Shown here piece after piece: positions 42,401-53,760 of a DNA stretch of 64,000 nucleotides. The DNA is from Aschersonia sp. MBC 622 (lineage: Eukaryota > Ascomycota > Sordariomycetes > Hypocreales > Clavicipitaceae). The position numbers were made by a program, and so were the translations under genes. Under the pieces are notes generated by a model, which was given only the letters and a program-made list of their open reading frames with translations, did not search any database and was not told the DNA's origin. The stretch is taken from contig JARJPL010000300.1 of the NCBI GenBank assembly GCA_030782805.1, forward strand, positions 1 through 64,000, in the 5' to 3' direction. How positions within the stretch are numbered: position 1 is the first letter of the stretch; the number at the start of each line of letters is the position of its first letter.

Positions 42401-45400
42401 CAAGACAGTCACAAACAAATGGCTCCTCTATTTGCTCGCTGAAAACGACAAAGACATTCTTCTGCAAGGTGCGACCATCCTGTCGAGGCTGTTGGTTGCT
42501 CATGGCTCGGCCTATACTTCAAAATTCGCCAGCAAGTCTGCAGGCTTTGCAATCATGGCAAATCGATTAAAGCGATTCTGGTACAGCGCTGCGCTCTGGC
42601 CGGTGGTTCTAACTCTGCTGTTTGGTGTCGATGTGGCCGACCTTGACACAGACAAGTGGCTCGATACAGGTTATCTACTTGGCGTATTTGGTGATTGCAA
42701 AGTGATGTATCCCGAGGCCTCTATCATCATCACGTCTATGCTTCAGCATGGACTGAATGACATTCTCAAGCAAGACGATATATCAGAAGCGACCCCCGAT
42801 TCGGAGCTTCGACCAGCATCTTCGACCGAGCCCGCAAAAACGTCCACAGACGGCATGGCACGAGTCTTCCAGGCTCAAATGACTTTGGGACAACATGCAG
42901 ATCCTGTTATCTTGCAAAATATGCTCAAGCTCTTCCATGAGCTGTATGAGAAATCCGCCGATTTTCGAGACTTTGCCTTTAGTTCGGACTGGGTTCGACT
43001 CATTCTTTCCATGCTGTATCCTGTTATTGTCAGCAGCGATGCCGTGACGCCAGATGTCGAACTGCACTCTCGAGACTCGACTTTGAACTTTGACGGCAGC
43101 GATGTCATTATTCGACCCCTAGGATTAGCTTCTGGCCGTCCGGCGCCCATTGTACGAACCAGCAGCGTTGACTTGAGCACCACGCCGCAGTCAACGCCCC
43201 CCAAAGGGACTCTTCTCCAACGTGCTTCTTCATTTGTTCTGCTCACCACACAAAGTGTACAAGAAGATAGCAAGCATCAAGAGACTACGTCTCGTCCACT
43301 GAGCAGCAATAGGCAATCTGGTGCTCTCGTTGACAGCCTCTTAGAGCTTGCAATCAAAACCTTCATGGACCAAATTTTCAAACGCAAGGAATTTTCTGGC
43401 TTTTTCCTCTTCACAAAGGTTCCTCCTGGGTTTCAAGAACATCAAGCTTATTTCGAATCCTTTCTTTTGAGGAAGATCACTGCAAACTCAACAGAACATA
43501 TTCTGTCAAACCAATCCATGTTGTGCGAGCCAAAGCTAATCACGAATCTGGCACGACTCTGCCTGCACTTGACAGAGGCTGTGTTTGAAGGATGGTTCAT
43601 TGATGGCGCTGAAGTGATCATTGATTTTGCAGGAATGCTGTTAGAATACCTTCAGCGACCGGATATTGCAAGCTTGAAAACCGTCAGGCTGTGCAGCCAG
43701 TCCGTCACACTGATCCGTACGTGCCTACTACGCGTCATTCTGTTGAAGCTATCGGACATGGACAGGCCCGAAACGACAGAAGAAGCTGCTATGAAGTTTA
43801 TGAGCAAGCTGGCGTATTGGCAAATGTCAATCTTGGGCTGCTTCGCGGCGGAGGATGAGTACCTGAAACTCTTTTGGTACCAACTTTATGCCAAGCTCGT
43901 TGACGAAAGGGACTCTTTACGGCGGTCGGCGGCCAACTTCCTTCGCATATTGCTGGTGGCGAAGCCGGACGAGTCCACTGCTCTCATTCGCTCCTTCATG
44001 GTCCCTGGCCACAAGCAAATTCTCCACGACTTTTTCAAGATTACGGAGCTGGACGACGACGTGTTCATCGCATGGGTGGACCAAAACCGACCGTCCCTTG
44101 ATCTGCTATTCTTTGGAGGAATGGCCAAGACCTGGGAGAACTTTGTCAGCCTTGAGAATTTGCGTACGCAGGAAACGGCCAAGACCCGCCTTTCCAAACG
44201 AAAGGATAAACTCAAGCAATGGTACTTGGAAGGCGTGGCAAAAGACAAACTTCTAGCCAGTCATGAGACTGGAAACAGCGCTTGGATGAAGAGCATTTAC
44301 AATTCCGAGCACTTCAAGTACCAGAGATTACTCCAAGATCAACAGGATGACTTATCATTCCTCATTTCTGCATACAAAAAGATGGAGATGGATCTGAGAC
44401 GACCCGGCGCTGTGTTTAGCGATCCTCGGCCTCTGAAGTGGAAGCTTGACCGGACCGAAGGGCGAAATCGTATGCGTCTTCGATTGCTGCCGGACTTCTC
44501 TACAGAGATGGAAAAGTACCGTTCTAAAGAGAAGGGAGTTGCAGCGGCAGCCTTGCGAGTCAATACGGCGACGGGTAGTTCGCCAAGCGCAGCGCCTACT
44601 ACGCCAACGTTGGTCACAACACCGGGGACAGCTACCCCCGGAAACACCGCTGAAGCTGATACTGAGCTGTCTTTTGAACAAGAGGACAGCGGATTCACAC
44701 CAGAAGACGACTTTGAACTGATTGAGGACCCAAATGACGCAAACGACTTGGATGAGAACTTTGAAGACAAGAATCGTAAAGTTATGCGTCGCTTGGAACA
44801 TGGCGACCAAGTCCAAGCGGCTTACAATGTTTCTCGTGTAACGGGGCTCGAAGCCTGCGAGGGAATATTAATTATCGGTAAAGATGCGCTGTATATGATG
44901 GACAATGTGTTTCAGACGGCCACTGGAGACATTGTCAACGTTTGGCAAGCCCCGATGGAAGAACGTGACCCCTTTACGCGAATTGTCACTGGAACTAAGA
45001 CTCTAGAAAAGCGACAAACAGCCGGTAACAGAGATCAGGAGTCTAGACACTGGAAGTGGCAAGATACCATCAGCATCTCAAAGCGTCGCTTCCTGTTCCG
45101 TGACGTCGCCATCGAGGTCTTCTTCACAGATGGCCGCAGCTACCTCCTCACTGCGATCAACTCAGTCGTTCGGGATGAGATGTTCGTCAAGATGCTCTCC
45201 AAGGCGCCGCACACCAGCGCCGCCCATGCTCTCCCCAACCCAGAAGACGCGTGGAGGTTCGAGGCCTTGAAAAACTTTGACGAGTCGCAGCAAGGTATTG
45301 GCTCTAAACTGGGAACATTGTTCAACACGTCGCCATGGAATCCATTGATGAAGCGCTGGCAGAAGGGTGAAATGTCCAATTTTCACTATCTCATGATGGT

Positions 45401-47309
45401 CAACACCATGGCAGGCAGGACTTTCAACGATCTGACGCAGTACCCAGTGTTCCCCTGGGTACTGGCCGACTTTACGAGCGAAGAGCTTGACCTCAACAAC
45501 CCCGCCTCCTTTCGTGATTTGTCTAAGCCTATGGGTGCCCAGACACAGGAACGAGTACAGGGCTTCGTTGAAACGTACAATGCTCTCAAGGAAATTGAAC
45601 AAGCGCCGTTTCATTACGGAACGCATTATTCGTCTGCCATGATCGTCACGTCTTACCTGATCCGCTTACCACCGTTTGTGCAGTCCTATCTCTTACTGCA
45701 AGGTGACAGCTTCGATCACGCCGACCGACTATTTCAGTCTATTCCTGATGCTTGGAAGTCGGCATCCTGCCGCAACAAAACGGATGTCCGAGAACTTATA
45801 CCTGAGTTCTTTTGCCTGCCTGAATTTCTGACCAACGTCAACGGATATGACTTTGGGCGACGACAGAGTAACGGTGTCAAGGTCGACAACGTCGCTCTGC
45901 CCCCGTGGGCCAAGGGTGACGCAAAGATTTTCATTGCCAAGCATCGGGAGGCTCTGGAGAGCCGATATGTGAGCGAAAATCTCCATCACTGGATCGATTT
46001 GATCTTTGGATATAAGCAACGAGGTGAAGCGGCCGTGGAAAGTTTGAACGTCTTTCATCACTTGTCGTATGCTGGTGCTAGCGATCTGGACCGTATCACG
46101 GACGCAAATGAGCGCGCAATCACTGCGGGTGTCATTCACAACTTTGGACAGACACCGCATCAGGTGTATTCCAAGCCGCACCCGCCGCGTGAAAATGCAA
46201 AATGCCCGATCAAGCGGCTTGACTCGTCGGTGCAGGCACTCATTTGTCTCCCGAACCCGTTGATAGGTAAGCCGCGACGATGGCAGTAAAGGAGACCCTT
46301 GTTGCTAACATTGTCTAGAATCACACGAACGAGTAGCCTCCCTGATATACTCACCGAAACTGGACCGACTGCTATGTGCCTCGCCCTTTCGCCTGAATTT
46401 GCCACCGTACGACAAATTTCTGGAATGGGGGTATGCGGACAACACCGTCCGCTTCTTCTTCAGTGACAATCGCAAAGTAAGATACTAAGCTCCGACAAGA
46501 AGTAATCCAGCTAACGTATCAGCCGGCTGGGTTGTTTGAAAATCTGCACATTGGACAAATTTCGTGCGCCTGCTTTGCCGACTCCAAGACTCTCATTACG
46601 GCAGGCGAAGACTGCGTTGTTTCAGTGTACAACGTCATAACGAGCCCAGGAAAGCCCGTAGAGCTTGTGCCCAAGTCCAGCCTGTTTGGACACAAGACCC
46701 CCATCACAGCCATTGCCGTCAGCAAATCTTTTAGCACTTTTGTCAGCGTGTCGGCGGATGGGCAGGGTTTGCTGTGGGACTTGAACCAGCTGACGTTCAT
46801 CCGCAAGCTCCCGCTCGTACGTCCCGTGGAATGCGCGCGCATCAATGATGTGTCGGGAGAGATTCTGCTCTGCTCGGGGCCGAGCGTCATTCTGTACACG
46901 CTCAACGGATCCGTCATACTCGACCAGAACGTCTGCCCCGACCCAGATGACTACGTGCACGCGTGCGCATTCTATGAAGGCGCTGGCAACGAGTGGCTAG
47001 AGAACCAACTTATCTTCACAGGTCACAGCCGCGGCGTCGTCAATGTCTGGCGCAAGAGCCACGCCATGGGCAAATGGTCTCTGGAGCATCTTCGACGGCT
47101 GGACCACGTCGACTACAAGACGGATCGGCGCGACAATGTCAGCGCGGGCATCACCTGTATCAGCCCGATGCCGAACTGCGTATACACGGGAGACGAAGAT
47201 GGCAGAGTTGTACGTTCCCCTGCGGATATTATTTTGCCCTTTCGTGCCTACACACACACTAACAAAGCAGTCACAGTTTGAATGGAACTTTGCGGGCAGA
47301 GACCGATAG
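39426..47309 (+). CDS. bph1: BEACH/WD40 protein (Bph1/LYST/neurobeachin family)
   Basis: Four exons: 39426-46266, 46319-46476, 46523-47209 and 47277-47309 (2572 residues). Introns are 52, 46 and 67 bp. The start is the first ATG of the frame; codons upstream to 39387 have none. The order is classical: armadillo-like N-terminal region; concanavalin-A-like domain (about 385-570; SAGYTFTAWIYIDHFDP, SRWSLASAHLFEDI); long helical region; PH-BEACH domain (about 1795-1935; RVTGLEACEGILIIGKDAL); BEACH domain (about 1965-2245; NTSPWNPLMKRWQKGEMSNF, YPVFPWVLADFTSEELDL, PFHYGTHYSSAMIVTSYLIR); and C-terminal WD40 repeats. The acceptor of intron 3 is ambiguous: CACAG at 47276 gives GRVFEWN, while GCAG at 47270 would add Ser-Gln. 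Family role: large scaffold in vesicle trafficking and lysosome/vacuole sorting. The 6.8-kb first exon is unusually long. Confidence 0.95.
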
Positions 47310-47858
47310 TGCCGTCCCTGCTGGAGGCATTCACAGACGACGTCGCCAAAGCGCAGAAGTTGAAGCCCGAGGGGGGGATTTGGGAAACGATAACTACCTA
47401 AAAAGAGGCAATTTTTGGAACTTTATAGATTGGCTATACTGCCCACAAAAGAAGGGCATTGCGTGCATCGGAGCATTGCATTTTTATCCTGTTTGGGTCT
47501 TGCATTGGGCGAGCGAGGGAACAGCGTCCAGCGTGAAAGCATGCGTCTGGACAAAAGAAACAACATTGCTTTCAAGAGGTGGCTCATGTCTCAGACTTGT
47601 GGAAAATGTATATAAATTTGGGACACAAGACGGCGAGAGATGAAGGACCCAGATCATATAATGAAAATCCGCGAGTTTCCTCGTCATAGAGATATTGTAT
47701 TGTTACACAAGTCTTCCTCCGCTGGCCGAATTATGTTCGCTTATCACCCTAGAAGTCTGTCTTCCACCCCCTCTGCATCTATCCGCCGTTTTCGGCTAAC
47801 CCCCATGCCCTTTGTTCTGGTATATGTATGCGCTTTCATCAAAAGTCGGCTTCTTTTT
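47310..47858. other. Tail-to-tail 3' spacer
   Basis: 549 bases between the BEACH gene (+) and the complex I subunit gene (-). Short frames only. Confidence 0.5.
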
Positions 47859-48231
47859 TTACTCGTCGTCGTAGCCCGTCAATTGCTTACGAGGCCCGGT
47901 AGGGACTGTATCGGGGCGAGCCTCATGTTAGCGAGCTGCGAGACCACACCATTCCGTGAAGTTTATCAGGTTGAAGAGACACGCTAGAATTGGCATCCCA
48001 AAGAGAGTCGCCGACAGGGGCAAGGAGACACATGCGGAACGTACCGGGATACGTGACGGGAACCGGGGCCGGATCGACGTCGCCGAGCCAGCGGCGGATG
48101 GGCGGACCGATGGGCATAGCGAGGGGCCCAGCGGCGCCGATGACGACGGACCAGAAGAGCGCGGGCTTCTCGCGGGCGGCCCAGCGGCAGTATTTGAGGG
48201 GGGTGGACCAAAAGAAAGGCGCGGCGGACAT
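47859..48231 (-). CDS. nuo9.5: NADH:ubiquinone oxidoreductase 9.5 kDa subunit (complex I)
   Basis: Two exons, 48045-48231 and 47859-47905, with a 139-bp intron at 47906-48044 (GTACGT, GCTAAC, GATACAG). Product 77 residues. The sequence MSAAPFFWSTPLKYCRWAAR leads into one membrane helix (PALFWSVVIGAAGPLAMPIG), then PPIRRWLGDVDPAPVPVTYP and, after splicing, VPTGPRKQLTGYDDE. Length, single helix and the PxxYPxPxGPR...GYDD ending fit the small accessory complex I subunit described in Neurospora as the 9.5 kDa protein (related to NDUFA3). Role: structural subunit of the membrane arm in the mitochondrial inner membrane. The unspliced frame would end in unrelated sequence. The intron is long for this locus. 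Confidence 0.88.
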
Positions 48232-49082
48232 TATGACTGAGGCGGTCCGGCAAGTGACGAATTAGCGGGAGGCGGGAACGCTGAGTGTGTGGTGGCGGTC
48301 GGGCGCAGGGATGTATCGGTTGGTGATGGCAGAGATATCAGACGTACGTGGATTCGCGGCGGCGCGCAAAGGGCTCGGTGGTGCAAGAAATCGGTTGGTG
48401 ATGGGTATACGCCGGGAAGGTGTTGAAGCTCTAGGAAAAGGTCGCAGTCTGGCGGGAGGATTTGGCGGCTTTGCTATTGGATGCTGGGGGTGATGGACCC
48501 GTTTTTCTGGGCTTGGGGCCAGCAAGCTGTGGGAAAGCAGCGAGACTACACCGTATGTTGGAAGCTGTTGGAGCATAAGAATACGTATTTCATGTAAGTA
48601 GAATGGGATAAAAATCTTGATTCTCTTCAATTGACGTATGCAAATCTACTTTGACTCTGGTACGTGGACATGGCACAGCTGGCTGTGAACGGCGCTTGAA
48701 CAAACGCCACGATTACAGTCAAGTAATATACCAATAGTATCCAAGTAACTCAATTGAATGAAATATTGAGCAATCAATCAGAAATCAAATCACGCGATAT
48801 ATCGTCACAAATGCTGGATATATCGCTTCTCTTGACATCTAACTCTCCCCACCAGGCACCGCGCGGCAGACAGTCAAAACGGCGCTAAACCAAGATGGGC
48901 CCCCGCCAACCAGCCAAGGCTACGTATCCAATCCAGAAGAGCCCCAGAGCTCCTTGAAGCTTCGCTCGTGGAACATATGAACACGACTCCCCCACGTTCA
49001 CCTTATCACGCCGTCTTCTCTTTTCTTGTTCTTGTCGTTTTGTTCACTCATTTTTAAACACAACTTCAAGAAGCAGAGTACT
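48232..49082. other. Divergent promoter of complex I subunit and wbp1
   Basis: 851 bases. A minus-strand frame at 48262-48630 is Pro/Arg-rich and probably chance. The segment 48700-48850 is A/T-rich. No further feature seen. Confidence 0.45.
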
Positions 49083-50665
49083 ATGCGGCTGTCGTGGAGT
49101 GCGGTCATTTCCGCCCTTGCGGCGGCCACGTCGGCGCTGAGCACCACGGGCTCTCGACTGCTCGTTGTTCTCGACGACGTGGCTGACAAGGCGGCATACG
49201 GACAGTTTTTTGGTGACTTGGCTGGTGCGTCTTGGACATTCTCAATCACGAGGATATGATGACTGCGTAATTGATCTATTGCTAACACTATAAACACTGT
49301 TCTTTAGCTCGCGGCTTCGACATCAACTACGAAACGCCTCGAAGCGACAAGCTGAGCCTGTTTGATCTTGGCGAGCGCAGATACGACCACCTCATCTTTC
49401 TGCCCACAAAAGTTAAAGGTACTGCCCGCGTGCCATTCGCATCCGTCAAAGCAACCCCTCCACTAACCGCTCGCCGCCCGCAGCTCTTGGCCCTAATCTG
49501 ACCCCCAACCTGCTCGTCGACTTCGTCAACGCCAAGGGTAATATCGTGGTCGGCCTGTCCTCGACGACGCCCACCACGAGCTCCATCGTGTCGCTGCTTG
49601 CCGAGCTCGAAATCTCCCTGCCCGCCGAACGCACGGGCACCGTCGTCGACCACTTCCACTACGACGCCCTCTCGGCGCCCGAGACGCACGACGTGCTCGT
49701 GCTCGACACGCCGACGCCCAACGCGCGCGCGGGCCTCAAGCCCTATTTTGCGCTACCCGACGCCGTTATTGCCGTCCCGCACACGGCCGGGCATGTCCTC
49801 GGCAACAGCCACCTGCTGACGCCGATCCTGCGCGCGCCCGATACGGCGTACAGCTACAACCCTAAGGAGCAGGCCACCGTTGTCGAGCCCGACGAGCTCT
49901 TTGCCGCCGGTCGGCAGCTCGCGCTCGTCTCGGCCCTCCAGGCCCGCAACTCGGCCCGCGTCGTGGTGCTCGGTGCCGAAATGCTCCAGGACAAGTGGTT
50001 CGATGCCAAGGTGGCCAAGGTCGATGGCTCCCCGACCAAGACGCAGAACAAGGAATTTGCGCGCCGTCTCTCAGGCTGGGCGTTTCAAGAGATTGGCGTC
50101 TTGCGCGTCAACGACGTCGAGCACCGTCTCGTCGGCAGCGACGAGCCCAACCCTAGCCTCTACAGAATCAAGAACGATGTGGTACGTTGGTGCCTTGCCA
50201 CTGGAATCAGTGCGCGGATAGCTACAAACTAACAACTGCTGCTAGACATACCGCATCTCGCTGTCTGAGTACAATTGGGACAAGTGGGTGCCCTTTTCTC
50301 TCCCTGAGCAGGACGCGCTGCAGCTCGAATTCTCCATGCTGTCGCCCTTTCACCGCCTTAACCTGGCGCCCGTTGGCAAGACCGCAGACGCTGCCACCTA
50401 CGGTGTGCGGTTCACGACGCCCGACCAGCACGGCATCTTCAATCTCCTCGTCAACTACAAGCGCCCCTTCCTCACCAACATCGAGGAGAAGCGCACCGTC
50501 AGCGTCCGCCACATGGCCCACGACGAGTGGCCGCGCAGCTACGTCATCTCGGGCGCTTGGCCCTGGATCTCGGGTATCGCCGCCACCGTGGTCGGCTTTG
50601 TGGCCTTTTCTGCGCTCTGGATGTATAGCAAGCCTACGGATGCGAAGAAGAAGAAGACGCAGTGA
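49083..50665 (+). CDS. wbp1: Oligosaccharyltransferase subunit Wbp1 (OST48)
   Basis: Four exons: 49083-49224, 49308-49418, 49484-50181 and 50246-50665 (456 residues); introns 83, 65 and 64 bp. An N-terminal signal peptide (MRLSWSAVISALAAATSALS) precedes the OST48 luminal domain: STTGSRLLVVLDD, RGFDINYETPRSDKLSLFDL, YDHLIFLPTK, then LTPNLLVDFVNAKGNIVVGL. The C terminus has one membrane helix (ISGIAATVVGFVAFSALWMY) and a short lysine-rich cytosolic tail ending KKTQ, a KKxx ER-retrieval signal. Role: core subunit of the ER oligosaccharyltransferase that N-glycosylates nascent proteins. Three intron junctions all restore conserved sequence (DLA-ARGFD, KVK-ALGPN, KNDV-TYRIS). Confidence 0.96.
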
Positions 50666-52961
50666 GATGACAGACGTATAAAAGACGGGTGATAAAGGAT
50701 TGAAGTGGACATTTTTGGCAATTTCTTTGGTTTTCTTGTGCTAGATCTTTGTTCAAGATGGCAACAAAAAGGCATGACTTGTGTTTTATGTACTATTGAG
50801 TAAAATAGAAGCTGATCTGGTACGGGAAAGTCGTTGAATCTATGATATCAGCTGGACTCCAATTCGGAGTTGAAGTTAAACACAATTCATATATACTATC
50901 GAGTGCATGTTTAATCAGATGAAGACCGACACGTAGATTTGTTTGTAAAATAACTCGTAGCAAAGAATTCGAAAAGCAAAGGATGAAAAGGAAGTATAAA
51001 AAGCAAAGACCCTCAGATTAGCTCTCTTGTGTTCTCACTGGCAACACACAGGACGCCAGCACCAGCCTGCTCGGAAGCAAAGCCAGGTCTGCTGGGACAG
51101 CGAGCAGAGTCGAAACAAGTCGCAGGAGCAAAGGCAAGCACAGAAAAGACGTCCAGGCCAAAAACGTGACTGGAAAAGCAATCGGTGGAAAGACGTACTG
51201 CGAGCAGACGGGAAGGGTCCAAGAACTGCAACGGCAGAACCAAAAACAGAGCAAACGAGGGTGCAACCAAGAGGGCACCGTAGCACCCTTTGGTCACACC
51301 TCTCAATGCTCCCCCTCGGCTCAGGGCTTGACCATGCAGTTCTCGATTCGACCACTTTCGCCGCATCAGCAAGCAAATCCTCGCACCAACTACGGGCTCT
51401 CCCATTCGCCGAATGGCCCTTTCATTCTTCCTCCGCTGCTCTTGACTCCCTTCATGCTTCTGTCTCGTGCGCATTGTCGATGCTGTGGCTGAGCTGCAAA
51501 TTTGGCTTGTTGGACTCTGGGTCATCACTGGGTCGAAAACACTTGCAACTTTGTAAAAAAAAAGAAGCGTATCTCTGTCTGTGTATTTCAAGCCGTCTTC
51601 CTTTCCCGGCCCACTTCTCTTATTACCCGTATCCAGCAGCACGCAAGTTCCTCCGAATTTGACCTTGGCCTTCGGAACCCGAACCAATGCATCGATCAAA
51701 AGGCACCACGGTTTGTCAGATTCTTGACTCGAAAGAGGTGATCTCAGCCTGCTCCGATTGAAAACTATAATGGGGCATTAAACATGTAGCAAAACAGACC
51801 TCCCCCCGGAAGGCTGTTGTTGCTTTCATCATGAGAAAAAAGGTTGTCGGTCATTGCGGCCATGTCGGACACCTTTCGAGTCAAGAATTTGAGAGCTTGG
51901 GCACCCTGCCGGGAGGTGAGGCCAGGCTCATGATGAATTTGTTGGCCGGCGGCTTGGCCTATCCGCGTACTGATGTGTGCTGCTCGAGTCGAGGCGGAAA
52001 GAGATTTTGTTTTGGAAAAGGTCTGCTCAGATTTCTGTTCTTCGTGGGAAGCGGTCATGACGAGATGAACTGGCTGCTTTCCAAAGACAATGGCCTTTCA
52101 GCGCTGGCTTTGGCATAGCGCCAGGTCACGCAAGCTACCGGAATAGCGTGTGCTAGGTTTGTCCTCACTGCAGATTGGCTTTTTCGTGGCGTTGATGCAA
52201 GTCAGACTTCTGACTGGGTGATGCACACACCACTGGGACGTTGAACAAGGAAATGAGGACGGAAAGAAAATGATGGTCCATGCTAAAGCAAGGCCGTATA
52301 CTTACCCCTAGGGAACAGGAACTTTTAGAATCATTCGCATAATTCATCCGCTGGGACCCTGCAATATTGGCTCGTCGTGAAGGTGCTTCTCCATCGCGCA
52401 TCCGGATAGGCCAAGAGTAGAAGACCCGTCGCGGAGCTCATACACGGGAGCTCACTCCAGACAAGTCTAATACGAGAGAAGAAGAAACTCGAAGAATTCA
52501 GCTCGGTTGAATGAAGTATTCAAGGATGAGCTTCAAGAGGAAAAAATTTGCTGCAGCGGCTTGTCTTGTGGTATGGGCAAACAGATGTAATGTTAAGGAG
52601 AACCATGTCAGTTCCAGCTCAATTTCTGCTTGCGAGATTGACACGTGACTCAATATCCGCCGTTTGCGCACAGCTGGCGATCAGATTGCGTTTGCTTCAG
52701 AGCGTGTCAGAGGGTCCATCACTTTCGAATATATTCTTCATGTAAAACAGAGACGAGAAGAAGTATTGCGTAAATGTAGAGATTGGAATAAGGTCGCGCG
52801 ACACGTGCGTTGTGGCGAGGCTGCCACTTGGTTGTGTGGGGCGAGCGGCCAGCTCCAAAATCAACGTCGCAGACCTCGAACGACAAATCTTGGGCCAGCT
52901 CTCTGGACGACAACACATCTACCCACAGACGCCTGCAGCAGGCGCAAACCAATCACACACC
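50666..52961. other. 2.3-kb intergenic region
   Basis: Between wbp1 and isy1, both on the plus strand. Two long frames overlap on opposite strands at 51013-51699; neither resembles a family, and coding on both strands at once is unlikely. An A run lies in 51554-51564. Nothing is supported. Confidence 0.45.
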
Positions 52962-53760
52962 ATGGTGCGTAATTTAGGGGAATACCCGTTCCTACCAACA
53001 TACTGCTAACCTGCGATTTCAGGCACGCAATTCAGAAAAGGCCCAGTCGATGCTGTTTCGCTTCCGCGAGGCGCAGGCCGCCGACCTGGGCATCGTCGAC
53101 ACGGGCCGCGCGCGGCGTCCACGCGCCATCACCGAGGTTGAGTCGATTCCCGTGTGCGAGAAGTGGCGCGGCCAGGTCCTCAAGGAAATTTCGCGCAAGG
53201 TGTCGCGCATCCACGAGCCGGTCCTAAGCGACTACCAGATCCGGGACCTCAACGACGAGATCAACAAGCTGATGCGCGAAAAGCACATGTGGGAGGTGCA
53301 GATACGCAACCTCGGGGGACCAAACTATATGCGCGGCGGCGGCAAGGTCTACGACGAGCAAGGGCGCGAGGTGCCCGGCGGCGGCAGGGGCTATCGGTAC
53401 TTCGGCCGCGCCAAGGAGCTGCCCGGCGTCAAAGAGCTATTCGAGGCGGCGGCGGCAAAGAATGCAGAGGATAGTGGGAAGCCGCTGGAGACGAGCAAAG
53501 ACCTGCGGAGGGCGGTGGACGCGGCCTACTATGGCTACGCGCCGGACGAGGAGGACGAGGCGCTGCTGCGGTACGAGGCAGAAAAGGAGAGGCAGGCGGT
53601 GGAAAATTTGCTGAGGAATGGCGTGCAGGAGCCGCCAGAGGGTTGGGAGCCGCTGCCGGGCGACTCGGGCGACGGGCATGTTGTGAGCTTGCCGACGCTG
53701 GAGGAGGTGCAGGAGGAGCTCATCGATCGCAGACGGCGAAAGCTGCTGGAGCAGCTCTGA
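52962..53760 (+). CDS. isy1: Pre-mRNA-splicing factor Isy1 (first exon only ATG)
   Basis: Two exons: 52962-52964, which is the initiator ATG alone, and 53023-53760, with a 58-bp intron at 52965-53022 (GTGCGT, GCTAACCT branch, TTTCAG). Product 246 residues. The joined start reads MARNSEKAQSMLFRFREAQA, the strict Isy1 N terminus, followed by WRGQVLKEISRKVSRIHEPV, LSDYQIRDLNDEINKLMREK and LGGPNYMRGGGKVYDEQGRE, all family hallmarks. The second half is acidic and helical (YYGYAPDEEDEALLRYEAEK) and ends ELIDRRRRKLLEQL. Role: component of the NineTeen-complex-associated spliceosome that helps first-step catalytic activation and splicing fidelity. The next ATG, at codon 11 of the protein, would drop the conserved leader, so the mini-exon is well supported. 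Confidence 0.95.

Noticed and set aside
51013..51699. Two long frames on opposite strands (228 and 211 codons)
   Set aside because: They overlap almost completely, show no family resemblance, and sit in an intergenic region; at most one could be real and neither is supported.
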